53,676 bases of DNA, from contig CAZHDB010000007.1 in the NCBI GenBank assembly GCA_964531225.1, forward strand, positions 1 to 53,676, given 5' to 3'. The DNA comes from CAZHDB01 sp964531225 (GTDB taxonomy: Archaea > Thermoproteota > Thermoprotei_A > Sulfolobales > Desulfurococcaceae). Under the pieces are notes generated by a model, which was not told the DNA's origin, searched no databases, and was given only the letters and a program-made list of their open reading frames with translations. Position 1 is the first letter of the stretch, and each line of letters opens with the position of its first letter. A program made the translations under genes and the position numbers. This document shows positions 1 through 9,956 of the stretch, piece after piece.

Positions 1-584
1 GTTATAGAGCAACTGTTGCAGCTGGTACTCCTGTTTTAGATGTTATTAGAGGGTTGAAAGGTAGAGAAATTAGTCTAATTAGAGCAGTACTAAATGCTAC
101 AACAAACTATATTCTATCATTAATAGAAAAAGGACTAAACTATAAAGAAGCTATTAATAAGGCTATAGAGGAAAGACTAGCAGAACCCGATCCATATGTA
201 GACATTGATGGATGGGATCCTGCTGCTAAACTTTCAATAATGCTTTCAGAACTAGGAATCCCCATAACCATACATGATATCCATAGAGAGTCTCTTAAAA
301 CAATTTCAGAAGAGGAAATAAGATGTGCTATAAGAAGAGGATACAAGATAAAGTATATTGCAGAAGCAATACTAGATAAAAAGAAATACTCGGTACATCC
401 CGTGAAAATAAGCCAAAACGATAGATTATCGGCCGCCATCGGACACATAAACGTTGTAGAATTTCATTTAGAAAACGAAAAGATAGTAATAGAGGGGCCT
501 GCGGGTCCAGCCTGGCGTACGGCTAAGGTAATGATAACAGATGCATTAGAATATCTTGAAAAGAAACCAAATTATTTAAGGTAA
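1..584 (+). CDS. hom: Homoserine dehydrogenase, C-terminal part (5' truncated by window edge)
   Basis: The reading frame is open from base 3, before the first possible start, so the gene begins outside the window. The visible part reads YRATVAAGTPVLD, then GREISLIRAVLNATTNYI, LAEPDPYVDIDGWD and a C-terminal GPAGPAWRTA. These are the family's substrate-binding and catalytic segments. The enzyme reduces aspartate semialdehyde to homoserine with NAD(P)H on the way to threonine and methionine. About 193 codons remain; the missing N-terminal half would hold the Rossmann fold. The next gene is convergent, 52 bases away. Confidence 0.92.
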   Translation, partial: YRATVAAGTPVLDVIRGLKGREISLIRAVLNATTNYILSLIEKGLNYKEAINKAIEERLAEPDPYVDIDGWDPAAKLSIMLSELGIPITIHDIHRESLKTISEEEIRCAIRRGYKIKYIAEAILDKKKYSVHPVKISQNDRLSAAIGHINVVEFHLENEKIVIEGPAGPAWRTAKVMITDALEYLEKKPNYLR

Positions 585-636
585 TTATTGCAATTAAGTT
601 CATCATTGTAAAACCTTAACTTATAAAGAATAACTA

Positions 637-1500
637 TTATTTACCATAAACAATTTCTGGCAGTTCATTAAATGTCTCTGGATCAATACTTTTTCTAGGT
701 TCTTTATACATGATCAGGTATCCCGAACCATGTATATCGTGTTTAGTCATTTTAGTTACAATATCTACCTTATTATAGAATATCCATCCAATTGCAGCTA
801 CAGTGGCTATATTCCAGAATGTTGCCTCTAATTTAGCTATTTCTTTAAACCCGGGTATTATGTAGAAACCTCTCTTAAAGCTTCCTTTCATAATATCATA
901 ACCTAGATGTATTGATACAATTAACTTATCATTAGTTTCCTTCTCTATAAGGAAATCCTTATACCCAACTCTGTATAGTATTCCATAGACTCTATCAGTT
1001 TCTTCAATTATGAAGACTCCATTATTAGCTATTAAGTGTGATGCCGAGCTAAATAACCTAACTAGAGACCATGGATTGAAGTGCGACGTTGAATATCCCC
1101 ATAATAATGCTACGTGGAATTCTTCCTTGTAACTAGAAAAGCACTTATGTAAAGTAATTGCATCACATACTATCGTCTCAACATGTACCTTGTTAACTCC
1201 CTTAAGCCATTCATGAACCAGATCTAGATCCTTAAAGCGGATATCAGTAGCAACTAGATTAACCTTCTTACCCATTCCTGATAATATGTTCGCTAATGCT
1301 GCTCCAGCTATACCCGTGCCAGCTGCGATATCGATTACATTAATTTTCTCGTTTCTAAGAATGTCTTTAAAGTAATCATGTGTACTTACTAAATATGAGA
1401 AAACCTCTTTCATACTATTAAATCTCTTAGTAGCTTCGGCATCTTGTGGTTTCATAGGCCATATATCTAGTTCGTATAACTTTTCTAATTCTCTATCCAT
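637..1500 (-). CDS. Class I SAM-dependent methyltransferase-like protein
   Basis: 287 residues. A glycine-rich SAM motif, DIAAGTGIAG, lies at about residues 57-66. An acidic strand (VATDIRF) follows, then a candidate post-I region (VETIVCDAITL), which together indicate a Rossmann methyltransferase fold. The substrate is not evident, and the C-terminal half (residues 170-287) resembles nothing I recognise. It is 13 bases downstream of the 125-residue gene and is probably co-transcribed with it at the end of the reverse gyrase group. Fold assignment is fairly sure; function is unknown. Confidence 0.7.
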   Translation of the reverse strand: MDRELEKLYELDIWPMKPQDAEATKRFNSMKEVFSYLVSTHDYFKDILRNEKINVIDIAAGTGIAGAALANILSGMGKKVNLVATDIRFKDLDLVHEWLKGVNKVHVETIVCDAITLHKCFSSYKEEFHVALLWGYSTSHFNPWSLVRLFSSASHLIANNGVFIIEETDRVYGILYRVGYKDFLIEKETNDKLIVSIHLGYDIMKGSFKRGFYIIPGFKEIAKLEATFWNIATVAAIGWIFYNKVDIVTKMTKHDIHGSGYLIMYKEPRKSIDPETFNELPEIVYGK

Positions 1501-1513
1501 ATAGATCCCGCTC

Positions 1514-1891
1514 CTAACTTAGCTTTGGTATAATAGGCGGCTTATCTGCAAGATATATTAACGGGATTGACATGCCTGGTTTAGGTGACTTACTGAATTC
1601 TAATTTTTCACCATCGGTTGATATTACTATGTAGTTTGAATCCTTTATCCTCGGAATTTCCTCTTCACTACATATATGATAATATAGTATTGGTAATCCA
1701 TAGAACTTATAATAGTCCCTAAAAAGGCCTAACATGCCAATAATCAATTTATCTCCATCCCAGAACTTCAACAAAAATATAGATTGAGATGTAGGCCCAG
1801 CATACGTCATGGCTAATCTAACTAGATCATTAAGACTATTAACTTTTATTGTTAGTACTTTCCTGATCTCCTCACTACTCATTAAGATCAC
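1514..1891 (-). CDS. Hypothetical protein, 125 residues
   Basis: I do not recognise this protein. It is a small mixed alpha/beta protein with no membrane segment and no obvious catalytic motif. The sequence includes KFWDGDKLIIGMLGLF and SNYIVISTDGEKLEF, which look like alternating beta strands. Two in-frame Met codons (positions 1 and 4) could start it. It lies between the nitrilase-like gene (68 bases upstream) and the methyltransferase (13 bases downstream), so it is likely part of the same leftward transcript. Confidence 0.6.
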   Translation of the reverse strand: MILMSSEEIRKVLTIKVNSLNDLVRLAMTYAGPTSQSIFLLKFWDGDKLIIGMLGLFRDYYKFYGLPILYYHICSEEEIPRIKDSNYIVISTDGEKLEFSKSPKPGMSIPLIYLADKPPIIPKLS

Positions 1892-1959
1892 CCTTAATGA
1901 AAAATAATATACTTATGATATTCTCTAAGATTAAGAAATATTAATTATTTATTTATATA

Positions 1960-2859
1960 TCATTCTATACCTATTTGCATACCACTACTTCTCAAGATCT
2001 TTCTATAGATCTTCATAATATGTATTAATTTATCAAGATCCCCGACAACCTTACTTTTTCTCCTAAAGAAGTTCATAGGCAATAATATTAAATTAGGTTT
2101 CGTACCATTATATTCATAGATCTTATTTCCCTCGTCATCATATACTATCGTTGGAGCCCCTCCGCCAAGGTCTCCTCTAAATTCTATTATTGACCCCATT
2201 ATTATTAATGGCAAGTTATTTTCTTCGATCCTTGACTTTGCAATATATGTTGCCATGGAGTACTTATAGTTAAATGGATTCATAGGAGAGATCACTAGGT
2301 CTGAACCCAAGATCTTGTAAATTCTGAGAAGTTCCGGATATAATATTTCATCGTTTATAGCTATACCTATATTTAAGCTACGTGTGTTAAATATACCTAT
2401 ATCCTTGCCGGGCACAATATTATACAGGCTTTCAATATTTGATAGTATAAGTTTTCTATATTTACTTACTATTCTCCCTTCATGATTAATTAGTAATCTA
2501 GATATATAATAGTGGGCACCAGCTTTCTCAAGAAATCCGGGCACAATTATATTTAATCTTTCAGCCATAGCTATAGTAGATAGAGCGCGTATTGATTGAT
2601 CAGATACTTGTTCAAAAACTCTCTTGACATATCTTTTCCTAGATAAATTTGTAAATTCCAGTACGGGACCGGTATTAAAGTATAATGGTAGTACAAGTAT
2701 TTTTGTACGATGCAATCTAGCTATTCTAGCAACTTGCTTAGCTACATCAGTATTGTATTTACGTGCAAAAAGCTTTATTTTTCCATGATAAAGTGCTAAA
2801 TAATATTTCCTACCCTTTCCCTCATCAAGTAACGTGATCTCAAGATCGTCTAGGCGCAT
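1960..2859 (-). CDS. Nitrilase-superfamily protein lacking the catalytic Glu and Cys
   Basis: The fold signature is clear: VLPLYFNTG, then SKYRKL, IGIAINDEILYPEL and SRIEEN align with the carbon-nitrogen hydrolase pattern. Counting from the ATG at 2859, the first catalytic position (Glu in 'LPEL') is Leu59. The Lys of 'KYRK' is kept (Lys136). The nucleophile (Cys in 'ICYD') is Asn169. Two of the three catalytic residues are therefore absent and amide hydrolysis is unlikely. A GTG at 2874 gives five more residues, but the ATG has a GGAG 9 bases upstream. The start overlaps the 3' end of reverse gyrase by 10 bases (25 with GTG), so the two are translationally linked. A structural or binding role is inference. 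Confidence 0.78.
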   Translation of the reverse strand: MRLDDLEITLLDEGKGRKYYLALYHGKIKLFARKYNTDVAKQVARIARLHRTKILVLPLYFNTGPVLEFTNLSRKRYVKRVFEQVSDQSIRALSTIAMAERLNIIVPGFLEKAGAHYYISRLLINHEGRIVSKYRKLILSNIESLYNIVPGKDIGIFNTRSLNIGIAINDEILYPELLRIYKILGSDLVISPMNPFNYKYSMATYIAKSRIEENNLPLIIMGSIIEFRGDLGGGAPTIVYDDEGNKIYEYNGTKPNLILLPMNFFRRKSKVVGDLDKLIHIMKIYRKILRSSGMQIGIE

Positions 2860-5800
2860 ACCAGCTTTCTCCACGCACTACTGTCTATATTAATAACTTT
2901 AGTACGGAGTTCGTCATAAATTCTCCCAAGAATGGATTGATAATCCTCTTTGCCTTCTTCCACAAGTCTCATTTTCTCCTCAAGCTCACGCGTAGTATCA
3001 ACACTAACAACGTCACCATAGAATTTTGTTAAAAACTTATAGACCTCCATACCTCTTGGAGTAGGCATTAATGCCTTAACACGGCCTGTAACAGCTACAT
3101 ATTTCCTATCCAGAAGAGTCTGTACTATTTTAGCATACGTACTAGGCCTACCAATACCTTGATCTTTCATCCACTTTATAACATCATGGAATCTGGCCAA
3201 TGGCGGGTTTCTTGGCTCAGCCATAGTGATCGTATACTTTCCAGATGGGATGGGGCTTTCAGATGCAATTATACGATATATTTCTAAAAATCCGTCTCTA
3301 ACAATGCCTATAGGTCTATCGATCTCTGTCTCGAAGGAGTCTATTTTAACCCTAAGCTTTTGCTTCTTAACAATTGCTGAGATCATCTGACTAGCAATGA
3401 ATCTACGGAATATGAGCTCATAAATCATCATATGGGCTCTAGTTAGGGGCCTTACAGGCTGTATAATGCCTTCTCTAATAAGCTCTCGCAATCTATCGGG
3501 ATCTATCGGTCTAGTGGGTCTAATGGCCTCATGAGCCCCCCCTACACCCCATGTACGTGGTTTAAACAATTCAACGTATCTATCACCATATTTTTCCTGC
3601 AAATATTGTTTAGCGATAGCTATGCCTGTATCAGATACACGTGTGCTATCAGTTCTATGATATGTTATGAAGCCTAGTTCGAATAATTCTTGAGCTATCT
3701 GCATGGTTCTATGAGAAGGCATATTATATCTAGCAGAAGCTTCTGCAAGCAACGTATCTGTAGTGAATGGTGGTAATGGATTAACTTCTTCCTCAACAAT
3801 ACCTATCTCTTCAACAAGAGCTTCTCTACCAAGTAAGTCCTTAGCCCTTTTAATACCGAGTCTATCTAGATACTCATAAGGCATTTCAATACGTAAAAGT
3901 CCCTCACCGATCTCGATAACTATTCTATCAGGCTTCTTAGCTTTCTCATACCTTTGAATAATATAGCCTAGGACAGGTGTTTGTACACGGCCAGCACTAA
4001 AGTTTCTATTAATAGTATTACAACAGTCGATCTTTAAGCCCTTCTTCTCAACAAGATACTTCATACAATAATACGGCCATAGATCATACCATAGTTTCTG
4101 GGATAATGCAAAACCAAGCCAGCGATCCTCTACTCTACGTATGATCTGTGCCTCAACAAGCTTCATATTAAAGTCTCTAGGATTACGTATAGCATTTAAT
4201 ATAGCTCTACGCGTTATTTCATGAAACTCTACTCTCTTGATCTCTCTGGTATATGGCTCTAATAATACCTTTAGATCCCATCCTATTTTCTCGCCCTCAG
4301 TATCAGGATCTGTACCTATAAATACCAGGTCTACTTCACTAGCTAGTTCTTGAAGTGCACGGACAACATCTATTTTTCTAACTATATCTCTAGAACCACA
4401 TCGTGGACACTTTTTACCTTCACTTGTAAACTGGTGCCCACACTTATTACATCTCTTTATGTCCGTATATTCAGGTATAAATTTCCCTCCTATGTAATGC
4501 ACTCCATAATTATATAGGCCAGTATCCACAACTAGATCGTATATGTGTCCAACACTAGCTATTATGGATAAAACATAATCACCAGTAGTTACATCATAAG
4601 CTCTCATATTTTCTCCGATAATTCTGATGCTTGGCTTGCCAAAGAAATTAGCTATTGTACGAGCCTTATTAGGTGATTCAACAATGAGTAACGCTGACTT
4701 AGATATTTCAAGCGCTTCTTCAACAACGATTTCTCCACTAATTATCTTTCTAACTCTCTCCCTATCATTATCTATTTCCTCAAGAAGCTTGTCAAGATCG
4801 ATCTCATTTAAATCTTTAAACTCGAAATCCTCAAATAACCACCTCATTCTACGTGCAAGACCATTTAATAACCGTCTATCATCTACAAGTATAACAGATA
4901 ATCCCTTAGTAATACCTCCAGGGTAAAGTCTCGATGTACGTCCACTAGCTTGTATATAGGTTGCTACATCAGGTATCAATATGTATGTACGTCCATCCTC
5001 TTCTACGAGAGCCGCATCGCTGCTCTCCTTGAGTTTTTCCCATACATCAGGTCTTTCAAGAAGCTTCCGGGTATACTCTAAAGCTTCAAGAAGTAGTTGC
5101 AATACTGGGGATTCCTTATATTCTTCGCCAGTAACAGCTTTCCTCAGCTCCTCTCCAATAATAGCTAGGGCGGCAGGTGACAGTCTACGTAGTCTTTGTG
5201 TAAGCCTACCTATTATTACTTCGATCTTTCTCCTCTCATCACCACTTACTACATCCCTAAGTATGCTTAATATACGAACTATATCAAATGGCCTGGGTGA
5301 CTCTAATTTACTGCTGAACTTATGTCTAGGAACACCTATGAATATTGCATACCTCACTCTTTCGGGTAGATCAAGGCCTCTAACCATAACACCATAATAT
5401 GTTGCAACACCTACAAGGACATCTAGTTCGCCCTTAGCAAAGTATTCGAGCACTCTAATATTCTTTTTCGAATGAAATGCTTCTGCCTTAACACCATTCT
5501 CCTTCAGTAAATTAGCTATATATTCAGCATATTCTACACCTTTATCAATAGGTACGTACACTAATCCCCCGCCGCCAAGTTTCCTAATAAGTTTGAGCAA
5601 GTAATTCTCTACATTCTCCTTAGAAATAGTATATGTATCGACAATATTCCTAATAGCCTCGCTACGACTACCCGCTTCGAACCCTAATAGCTCTCTAAAT
5701 AATCTAGGATATAAGCCACGGGGTTTTCCAGTAGCACTTGATACAACAAGTATAGTCTTAATTCTAGATCTGGCCTTCTCAACTATAGCTTCGAGTTTCT

Positions 5801-6647
5801 TAACTTCCTTTTCAATTTCTTTTCTACGCTCTTCATCAGTAGTTCTTGCAAGAGAAATTCTAAGTTTTATAAGTTGTAGCGCGGCATCTATTTCTTCTTC
5901 GGTAAAGCCTATGATTTGTAGCAATAGTCTTATACTTTTACCGCTTCTTAGAATAGCATCTACATCATCAACCATTATAAATGAGTACTTATATTTTTTA
6001 AGAAGTTCAGTATATTTATGTATAAACATAGATGTTGTCAATAATATATCAAAGTCGCCATTACTAATTCTTTGTAAATATTCTTCCCTAACTTTTCTAG
6101 ATATTCTTGAATGAAAAGCTATTATCTTAGGATTAATACTTGCTCTTTCACTAAGTTTTAATAATTTCTCATATGCCTGGTTAAGTAGTGGTGCTGTTGG
6201 AAATACAAGATATATCTTGCCTTTACCTTTTCTATAGAGATAAAGCGCAGTCACCAATCCAAACATAGTCTTACCCATACCTGTTGGAGCAATTATTGAG
6301 AAACTCTTCCCCTTAAGTACACGGCGAGCCCATGTACGCTGTGCACTCCAGAATCTATATCCTCCTGTTGCATCACTAAAGAATGCTTCTAATTCCCTAA
6401 CCTCATCTTCAATATGGAGCACTCTTTTTAAATTCTTGATCTCACGTACGCTACTTGCATAAGTCTTTAGTAGCTGATAGTAATCAGTTATATTTATCTT
6501 GGATATAATCTTCTCAAAATCCTTAGTAGGTAGACACTTCTCACAAGGTGCTTTATAGACAAGCCTATAATCACTTATTTTGCCATAGCAGTTAGGACAT
6601 GAGTGTCTATAGTAGCCTCTAAGCTTAAAATATTCCATTTTATTCAT
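2850..6647 (-). CDS. rgy: Reverse gyrase (fused SF2 helicase-like and type IA topoisomerase)
   Basis: 1265 residues, a normal length for the family. Order: an N-terminal zinc finger (C17, C20, C35, C38); a helicase-like half with Walker A APTGMGKT (K126) and the reverse-gyrase-type box MVDDVD; a second zinc finger (CNKC then CPRC) inside the topoisomerase entry; TOPRIM with E657 in LLIVES and the DPDTEGE box; the catalytic tyrosine Y996 in FITYHRTDST. It introduces positive supercoils with ATP and is the hallmark of hyperthermophiles. The downstream nitrilase-like gene overlaps its 3' end. Nothing is missing from the catalytic set. Confidence 0.98.
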   Translation of the reverse strand: MNKMEYFKLRGYYRHSCPNCYGKISDYRLVYKAPCEKCLPTKDFEKIISKINITDYYQLLKTYASSVREIKNLKRVLHIEDEVRELEAFFSDATGGYRFWSAQRTWARRVLKGKSFSIIAPTGMGKTMFGLVTALYLYRKGKGKIYLVFPTAPLLNQAYEKLLKLSERASINPKIIAFHSRISRKVREEYLQRISNGDFDILLTTSMFIHKYTELLKKYKYSFIMVDDVDAILRSGKSIRLLLQIIGFTEEEIDAALQLIKLRISLARTTDEERRKEIEKEVKKLEAIVEKARSRIKTILVVSSATGKPRGLYPRLFRELLGFEAGSRSEAIRNIVDTYTISKENVENYLLKLIRKLGGGGLVYVPIDKGVEYAEYIANLLKENGVKAEAFHSKKNIRVLEYFAKGELDVLVGVATYYGVMVRGLDLPERVRYAIFIGVPRHKFSSKLESPRPFDIVRILSILRDVVSGDERRKIEVIIGRLTQRLRRLSPAALAIIGEELRKAVTGEEYKESPVLQLLLEALEYTRKLLERPDVWEKLKESSDAALVEEDGRTYILIPDVATYIQASGRTSRLYPGGITKGLSVILVDDRRLLNGLARRMRWLFEDFEFKDLNEIDLDKLLEEIDNDRERVRKIISGEIVVEEALEISKSALLIVESPNKARTIANFFGKPSIRIIGENMRAYDVTTGDYVLSIIASVGHIYDLVVDTGLYNYGVHYIGGKFIPEYTDIKRCNKCGHQFTSEGKKCPRCGSRDIVRKIDVVRALQELASEVDLVFIGTDPDTEGEKIGWDLKVLLEPYTREIKRVEFHEITRRAILNAIRNPRDFNMKLVEAQIIRRVEDRWLGFALSQKLWYDLWPYYCMKYLVEKKGLKIDCCNTINRNFSAGRVQTPVLGYIIQRYEKAKKPDRIVIEIGEGLLRIEMPYEYLDRLGIKRAKDLLGREALVEEIGIVEEEVNPLPPFTTDTLLAEASARYNMPSHRTMQIAQELFELGFITYHRTDSTRVSDTGIAIAKQYLQEKYGDRYVELFKPRTWGVGGAHEAIRPTRPIDPDRLRELIREGIIQPVRPLTRAHMMIYELIFRRFIASQMISAIVKKQKLRVKIDSFETEIDRPIGIVRDGFLEIYRIIASESPIPSGKYTITMAEPRNPPLARFHDVIKWMKDQGIGRPSTYAKIVQTLLDRKYVAVTGRVKALMPTPRGMEVYKFLTKFYGDVVSVDTTRELEEKMRLVEEGKEDYQSILGRIYDELRTKVINIDSSAWRKLVCA

Positions 6648-6786
6648 CCACTAACATATGATTCCTTCATGTATATTCTAGAGAGATAAGAAGTGATATA
6701 TAATGTTATTTCTAAAAAGTATCAAATACATAGTACTAAATGACTTTTAATATATTAACTTAGGTGTTTAACTATAATGATTGTTT

Positions 6787-7518
6787 CTATGTCTTAAACT
6801 TTACAACTCTATCTGGATATACTATGATGCCTTTATCGGTTATTTCAAATGGATGTCTTCTCATACTGTGCTTAGTGCCTCTCATTTTCCATACAATTAG
6901 GCTTCGGATGAGTTCGCCATTGATCTCGTCGAGATCCAACCTCACTATACCGTCTGCTGCGTGTTCAACTCCAGGGCCTCCGAATCCTCTTTCTGTAACA
7001 CTCACCTGCGATACCAGTATTGATGTTGTACCCATTCCGCTTAACACCTTCTTAAGTTGTAATACAATTGATCTAGCAACACTTGGTTTTGTTAAGTATA
7101 ATGTTGACACTGAATCAACAACTACACGTTGAGCACCAGTATCCCTTATGGCTTCTCTGAGTACATCAATAAGAAGGCCTACATCAGTCGGATCTCTGAC
7201 CACGTATCGCTCACGCTTAGCTGCTTCACCAATGCCTGCCGTAAAGGCATCAACTATGGCAAATAATCCCTCGTCCTCGTATTTTCTTACATCCCATCCA
7301 AATTGCTTCATATTAATTCTTACTTGAACGGGATGTTCTTCTAGAGTAACAAGTATTCCAGGTTCGCCTTTCTGTAATCCAGCCCACAGATACTGTTGTC
7401 CAAATATTGATTTGCCTGTTCCCGGACCACCAGACAATAACACTACATTTCTCTTAGGAATGCCTCCATAGAGTATTTCATCAAATCCAGGTATTCCAGT
7501 TTTTATACGTTCAACCAT
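6787..7518 (-). CDS. KaiC/RadA-like single-domain ATPase (first copy)
   Basis: 243 residues forming one RecA/KaiC domain. Walker A is GGPGTGKS (K36), the paired catalytic glutamates are E60/E61 in VTLEEHP, and Walker B is RVVVDS (D135). The C-terminal part (VWKMRGTKHSMR) matches the KWRG-type segment of KaiC-like archaeal proteins. There is no second domain, so this is not a full bacterial clock KaiC. The role of such archaeal proteins is mostly unknown; ArlH and signalling ATPases are relatives. It is divergent from cdc48, sharing a 222-base AT-rich intergenic region. A second copy is at 12422-13264. Confidence 0.85.
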   Translation of the reverse strand: MVERIKTGIPGFDEILYGGIPKRNVVLLSGGPGTGKSIFGQQYLWAGLQKGEPGILVTLEEHPVQVRINMKQFGWDVRKYEDEGLFAIVDAFTAGIGEAAKRERYVVRDPTDVGLLIDVLREAIRDTGAQRVVVDSVSTLYLTKPSVARSIVLQLKKVLSGMGTTSILVSQVSVTERGFGGPGVEHAADGIVRLDLDEINGELIRSLIVWKMRGTKHSMRRHPFEITDKGIIVYPDRVVKFKT

Positions 7519-7740
7519 GATCCAGGCACCTCATGACCATGATTCTATAGTATATAGTATATATTATAGTCTATATATTTTTGGTACCTAATCTATATTC
7601 TATTATGATTCTAATAAAATCCAATTATCAGACTTATGAATTTACAATCTATTAAAAAGGTGTTGGTTTAAGAAGTTAAACATTATTAGGCATTAAAGAG
7701 TATAGCTGGTATATAGAATACGGATTATGGGTGATTATTA

Positions 7741-9942
7741 TTGTCTAAGGATAATAAAGAGATAAAACTCACCGTTGCTGAAGCTAAGCAGAGAGATGTT
7801 GGTAGGAAGATTGTAAGAATCAGTCGTAGCGCAATGGCTAGACTAGGTGTTACTACTGGTGATTTTGTAGAGATTGAGGGACCTCAGGGAACAACTATTG
7901 CACAAGTATGGCCTGCTTATCCCGAAGATGAGGAAAAAGGAATTATACGTATTGATGGACTCCTGCGAAGTAGCATCGGTGTCGGCGTTGGCGATGTTGT
8001 AACTGTTAGGAAGGTTAGTCTTGAACCAGCTACGAAGATTGTTCTAGCACCTACAGAACCTATTCGATTTGGTCCAGATTTTCCAGAGTATGTAAAACAG
8101 TTTTTATTGAGAAAGCCTGTATCTAGGGGAGAAGTTGTAGTTATACCTATCTTTGGTATGGCTTTAAAACTTGTGGTAGTAGCTACACAGCCTAGTCAAA
8201 GAGTATACGTAACCGAGGCTACCCACGTAGAGATCAGGGCTGAGCCTGTTAGAGAAGAGATTCTAGAGAGACAACGCAGAATACCAAAAGTTACTTGGGA
8301 GGACATAGGTGATCTTGAGGAGGCCAAGCAAAAGATCCGTGAAATTGTTGAATGGCCTATGAAGCATCCAGAATTATTTAAACATCTAGGCATAGAGCCT
8401 CCAAAGGGCATACTACTCCATGGCCCCCCAGGTACCGGTAAGACATTACTTGCCAAAGCATTGGCTAATGAGATAGGTGCCTACTTCATAGCAATCAATG
8501 GGCCTGAGATAATGAGTAAGTATTATGGCGAGAGCGAGCAGAGACTTAGAGAGATCTTTAAAGAAGCTGAGGAGAATGCTCCAGCAATAATATTCATTGA
8601 TGAAATAGATAGTATTGCTCCTCGAAGAGAAGAAGTTACTGGCGAAGTTGAGAAACGTGTTGTAGCACAGCTATTAACTCTAATGGATGGTCTGAAGGAG
8701 AGGGGCAGAGTAATAGTTATTGGCGCAACAAATAGGCCTGAAGCAATTGATCCTGCTCTTCGTAGACCCGGTCGATTTGATCGTGAAATCGTTATTCCAC
8801 CACCCGATAAAAGAGCACGTAGAGAGATTCTTGCAGTACATACACGTAATATGCCTTTAGCAGAAGATGTTGACTTAGACAAGATTGCTGATATGACACA
8901 TGGTTTCACAGGTGCTGATATAGCTGCACTTGTTAAGGAAGCTGCACTTGCAGCATTACGTAGATTCATAGATGAAGAAAAAATAGATTTATCGCAACCC
9001 ATTCCAGCTGAGAAATTACGGCAACTCAAAGTTACTATGAAGGATTTCATGGAGGCCATGAAGCATGTACAACCATCATTAATCAGAGAGGTATATGTAG
9101 AAGTACCAGAGGTTCATTGGAGTGATATTGGCGGACTAGAAGACGTTAAGCAACAGTTAAGAGAAGCTGTTGAATGGCCTATGAAGAGCCCAGAGATATT
9201 TGAGCAAATGGGCATAGAGCCTCCAAAGGGCATACTACTCTATGGCCCCCCAGGTACCGGTAAGACATTACTTGCCAAAGCAGTTGCTACTGAAAGTGGA
9301 TCAAACTTCATTGCCGTACGTGGACCAGAAATCCTTAGTAAATGGGTTGGTGAAAGCGAAAAAGCCATTCGACAAATCTTTAGAAGAGCTAGACAAGTTG
9401 CTCCAGCAATAATATTCTTTGACGAACTAGACGCTATAGCTCCAGCCCGTGGATATAGGCATGATACTAGCGGCGTTACTGATCGTATTGTTAACCAGTT
9501 ATTAACTGAAATGGATGGCATAGAGCCTCTACGTAATGTTGTCGTTATAGCTGCTACTAATAGGCCAGACATAATAGATCCAGCACTACTTAGACCAGGA
9601 AGATTTGATAGACTGATATATGTCCCGCCACCCGATGAGAAAGCTAGACTTGAGATATTCAAGGTCCATACGCGCAAGATGCCTTTAGCGGAAGACGTTG
9701 ACCTTAAGGAACTTGCTAGGAAGACGGAAGGCTATACGGGTGCTGATATAGCTGCTGTATGCCGCGAGGCCGCAATGATTGCTTTAAGAGAAGAGTTTAA
9801 GGTAAGACCTATAAGGATGAAACACTTCCTAGAGGCTTTGAAGAAAGTCCCGCCAAGTCTTACGAAGGACGTTATTGAACGTTATGAGAGACTTGGCCGG
9901 GAGCTTAAGAAGACCTATATTGGAACTACATACATTGGCTAA
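7741..9942 (+). CDS. CDC48/VAT-type AAA+ ATPase
   Basis: 733 residues. An N domain (about 1-190: double-psi barrel and beta clam, including RISRSAMARLGV) is followed by D1 (Walker A GPPGTGKT, K234; Walker B IIFIDE) and D2 (K508; IIFFDE). Both have RPGRFDR arginine-finger regions. It is the archaeal p97 homologue that unfolds proteins, probably for the proteasome encoded elsewhere in this window. The start is TTG at 7741, with GGGTGAT ending 5 bases upstream. The C terminus ends TTYIG, not a clear HbYX motif. The D1 and D2 Walker A regions are almost identical at DNA level (see findings). tmcA follows after 14 bases. Confidence 0.97.
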   Translation: MSKDNKEIKLTVAEAKQRDVGRKIVRISRSAMARLGVTTGDFVEIEGPQGTTIAQVWPAYPEDEEKGIIRIDGLLRSSIGVGVGDVVTVRKVSLEPATKIVLAPTEPIRFGPDFPEYVKQFLLRKPVSRGEVVVIPIFGMALKLVVVATQPSQRVYVTEATHVEIRAEPVREEILERQRRIPKVTWEDIGDLEEAKQKIREIVEWPMKHPELFKHLGIEPPKGILLHGPPGTGKTLLAKALANEIGAYFIAINGPEIMSKYYGESEQRLREIFKEAEENAPAIIFIDEIDSIAPRREEVTGEVEKRVVAQLLTLMDGLKERGRVIVIGATNRPEAIDPALRRPGRFDREIVIPPPDKRARREILAVHTRNMPLAEDVDLDKIADMTHGFTGADIAALVKEAALAALRRFIDEEKIDLSQPIPAEKLRQLKVTMKDFMEAMKHVQPSLIREVYVEVPEVHWSDIGGLEDVKQQLREAVEWPMKSPEIFEQMGIEPPKGILLYGPPGTGKTLLAKAVATESGSNFIAVRGPEILSKWVGESEKAIRQIFRRARQVAPAIIFFDELDAIAPARGYRHDTSGVTDRIVNQLLTEMDGIEPLRNVVVIAATNRPDIIDPALLRPGRFDRLIYVPPPDEKARLEIFKVHTRKMPLAEDVDLKELARKTEGYTGADIAAVCREAAMIALREEFKVRPIRMKHFLEALKKVPPSLTKDVIERYERLGRELKKTYIGTTYIG

Positions 9943-9956
9943 TTAAGGGATTTTTT

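Noticed and set aside
6787..7518. Bacterial-type circadian clock KaiC
   Set aside because: Only one ATPase domain is present and there is no KaiA or KaiB nearby; a general KaiC-like ATPase is all the sequence supports.
8523..9059. 178-residue - strand frame inside cdc48, and similar long antisense frames in rgy, fttA and the hydrogenase genes
   Set aside because: They are shadows of conserved genes, with Ser/Leu-rich composition and no start signals.
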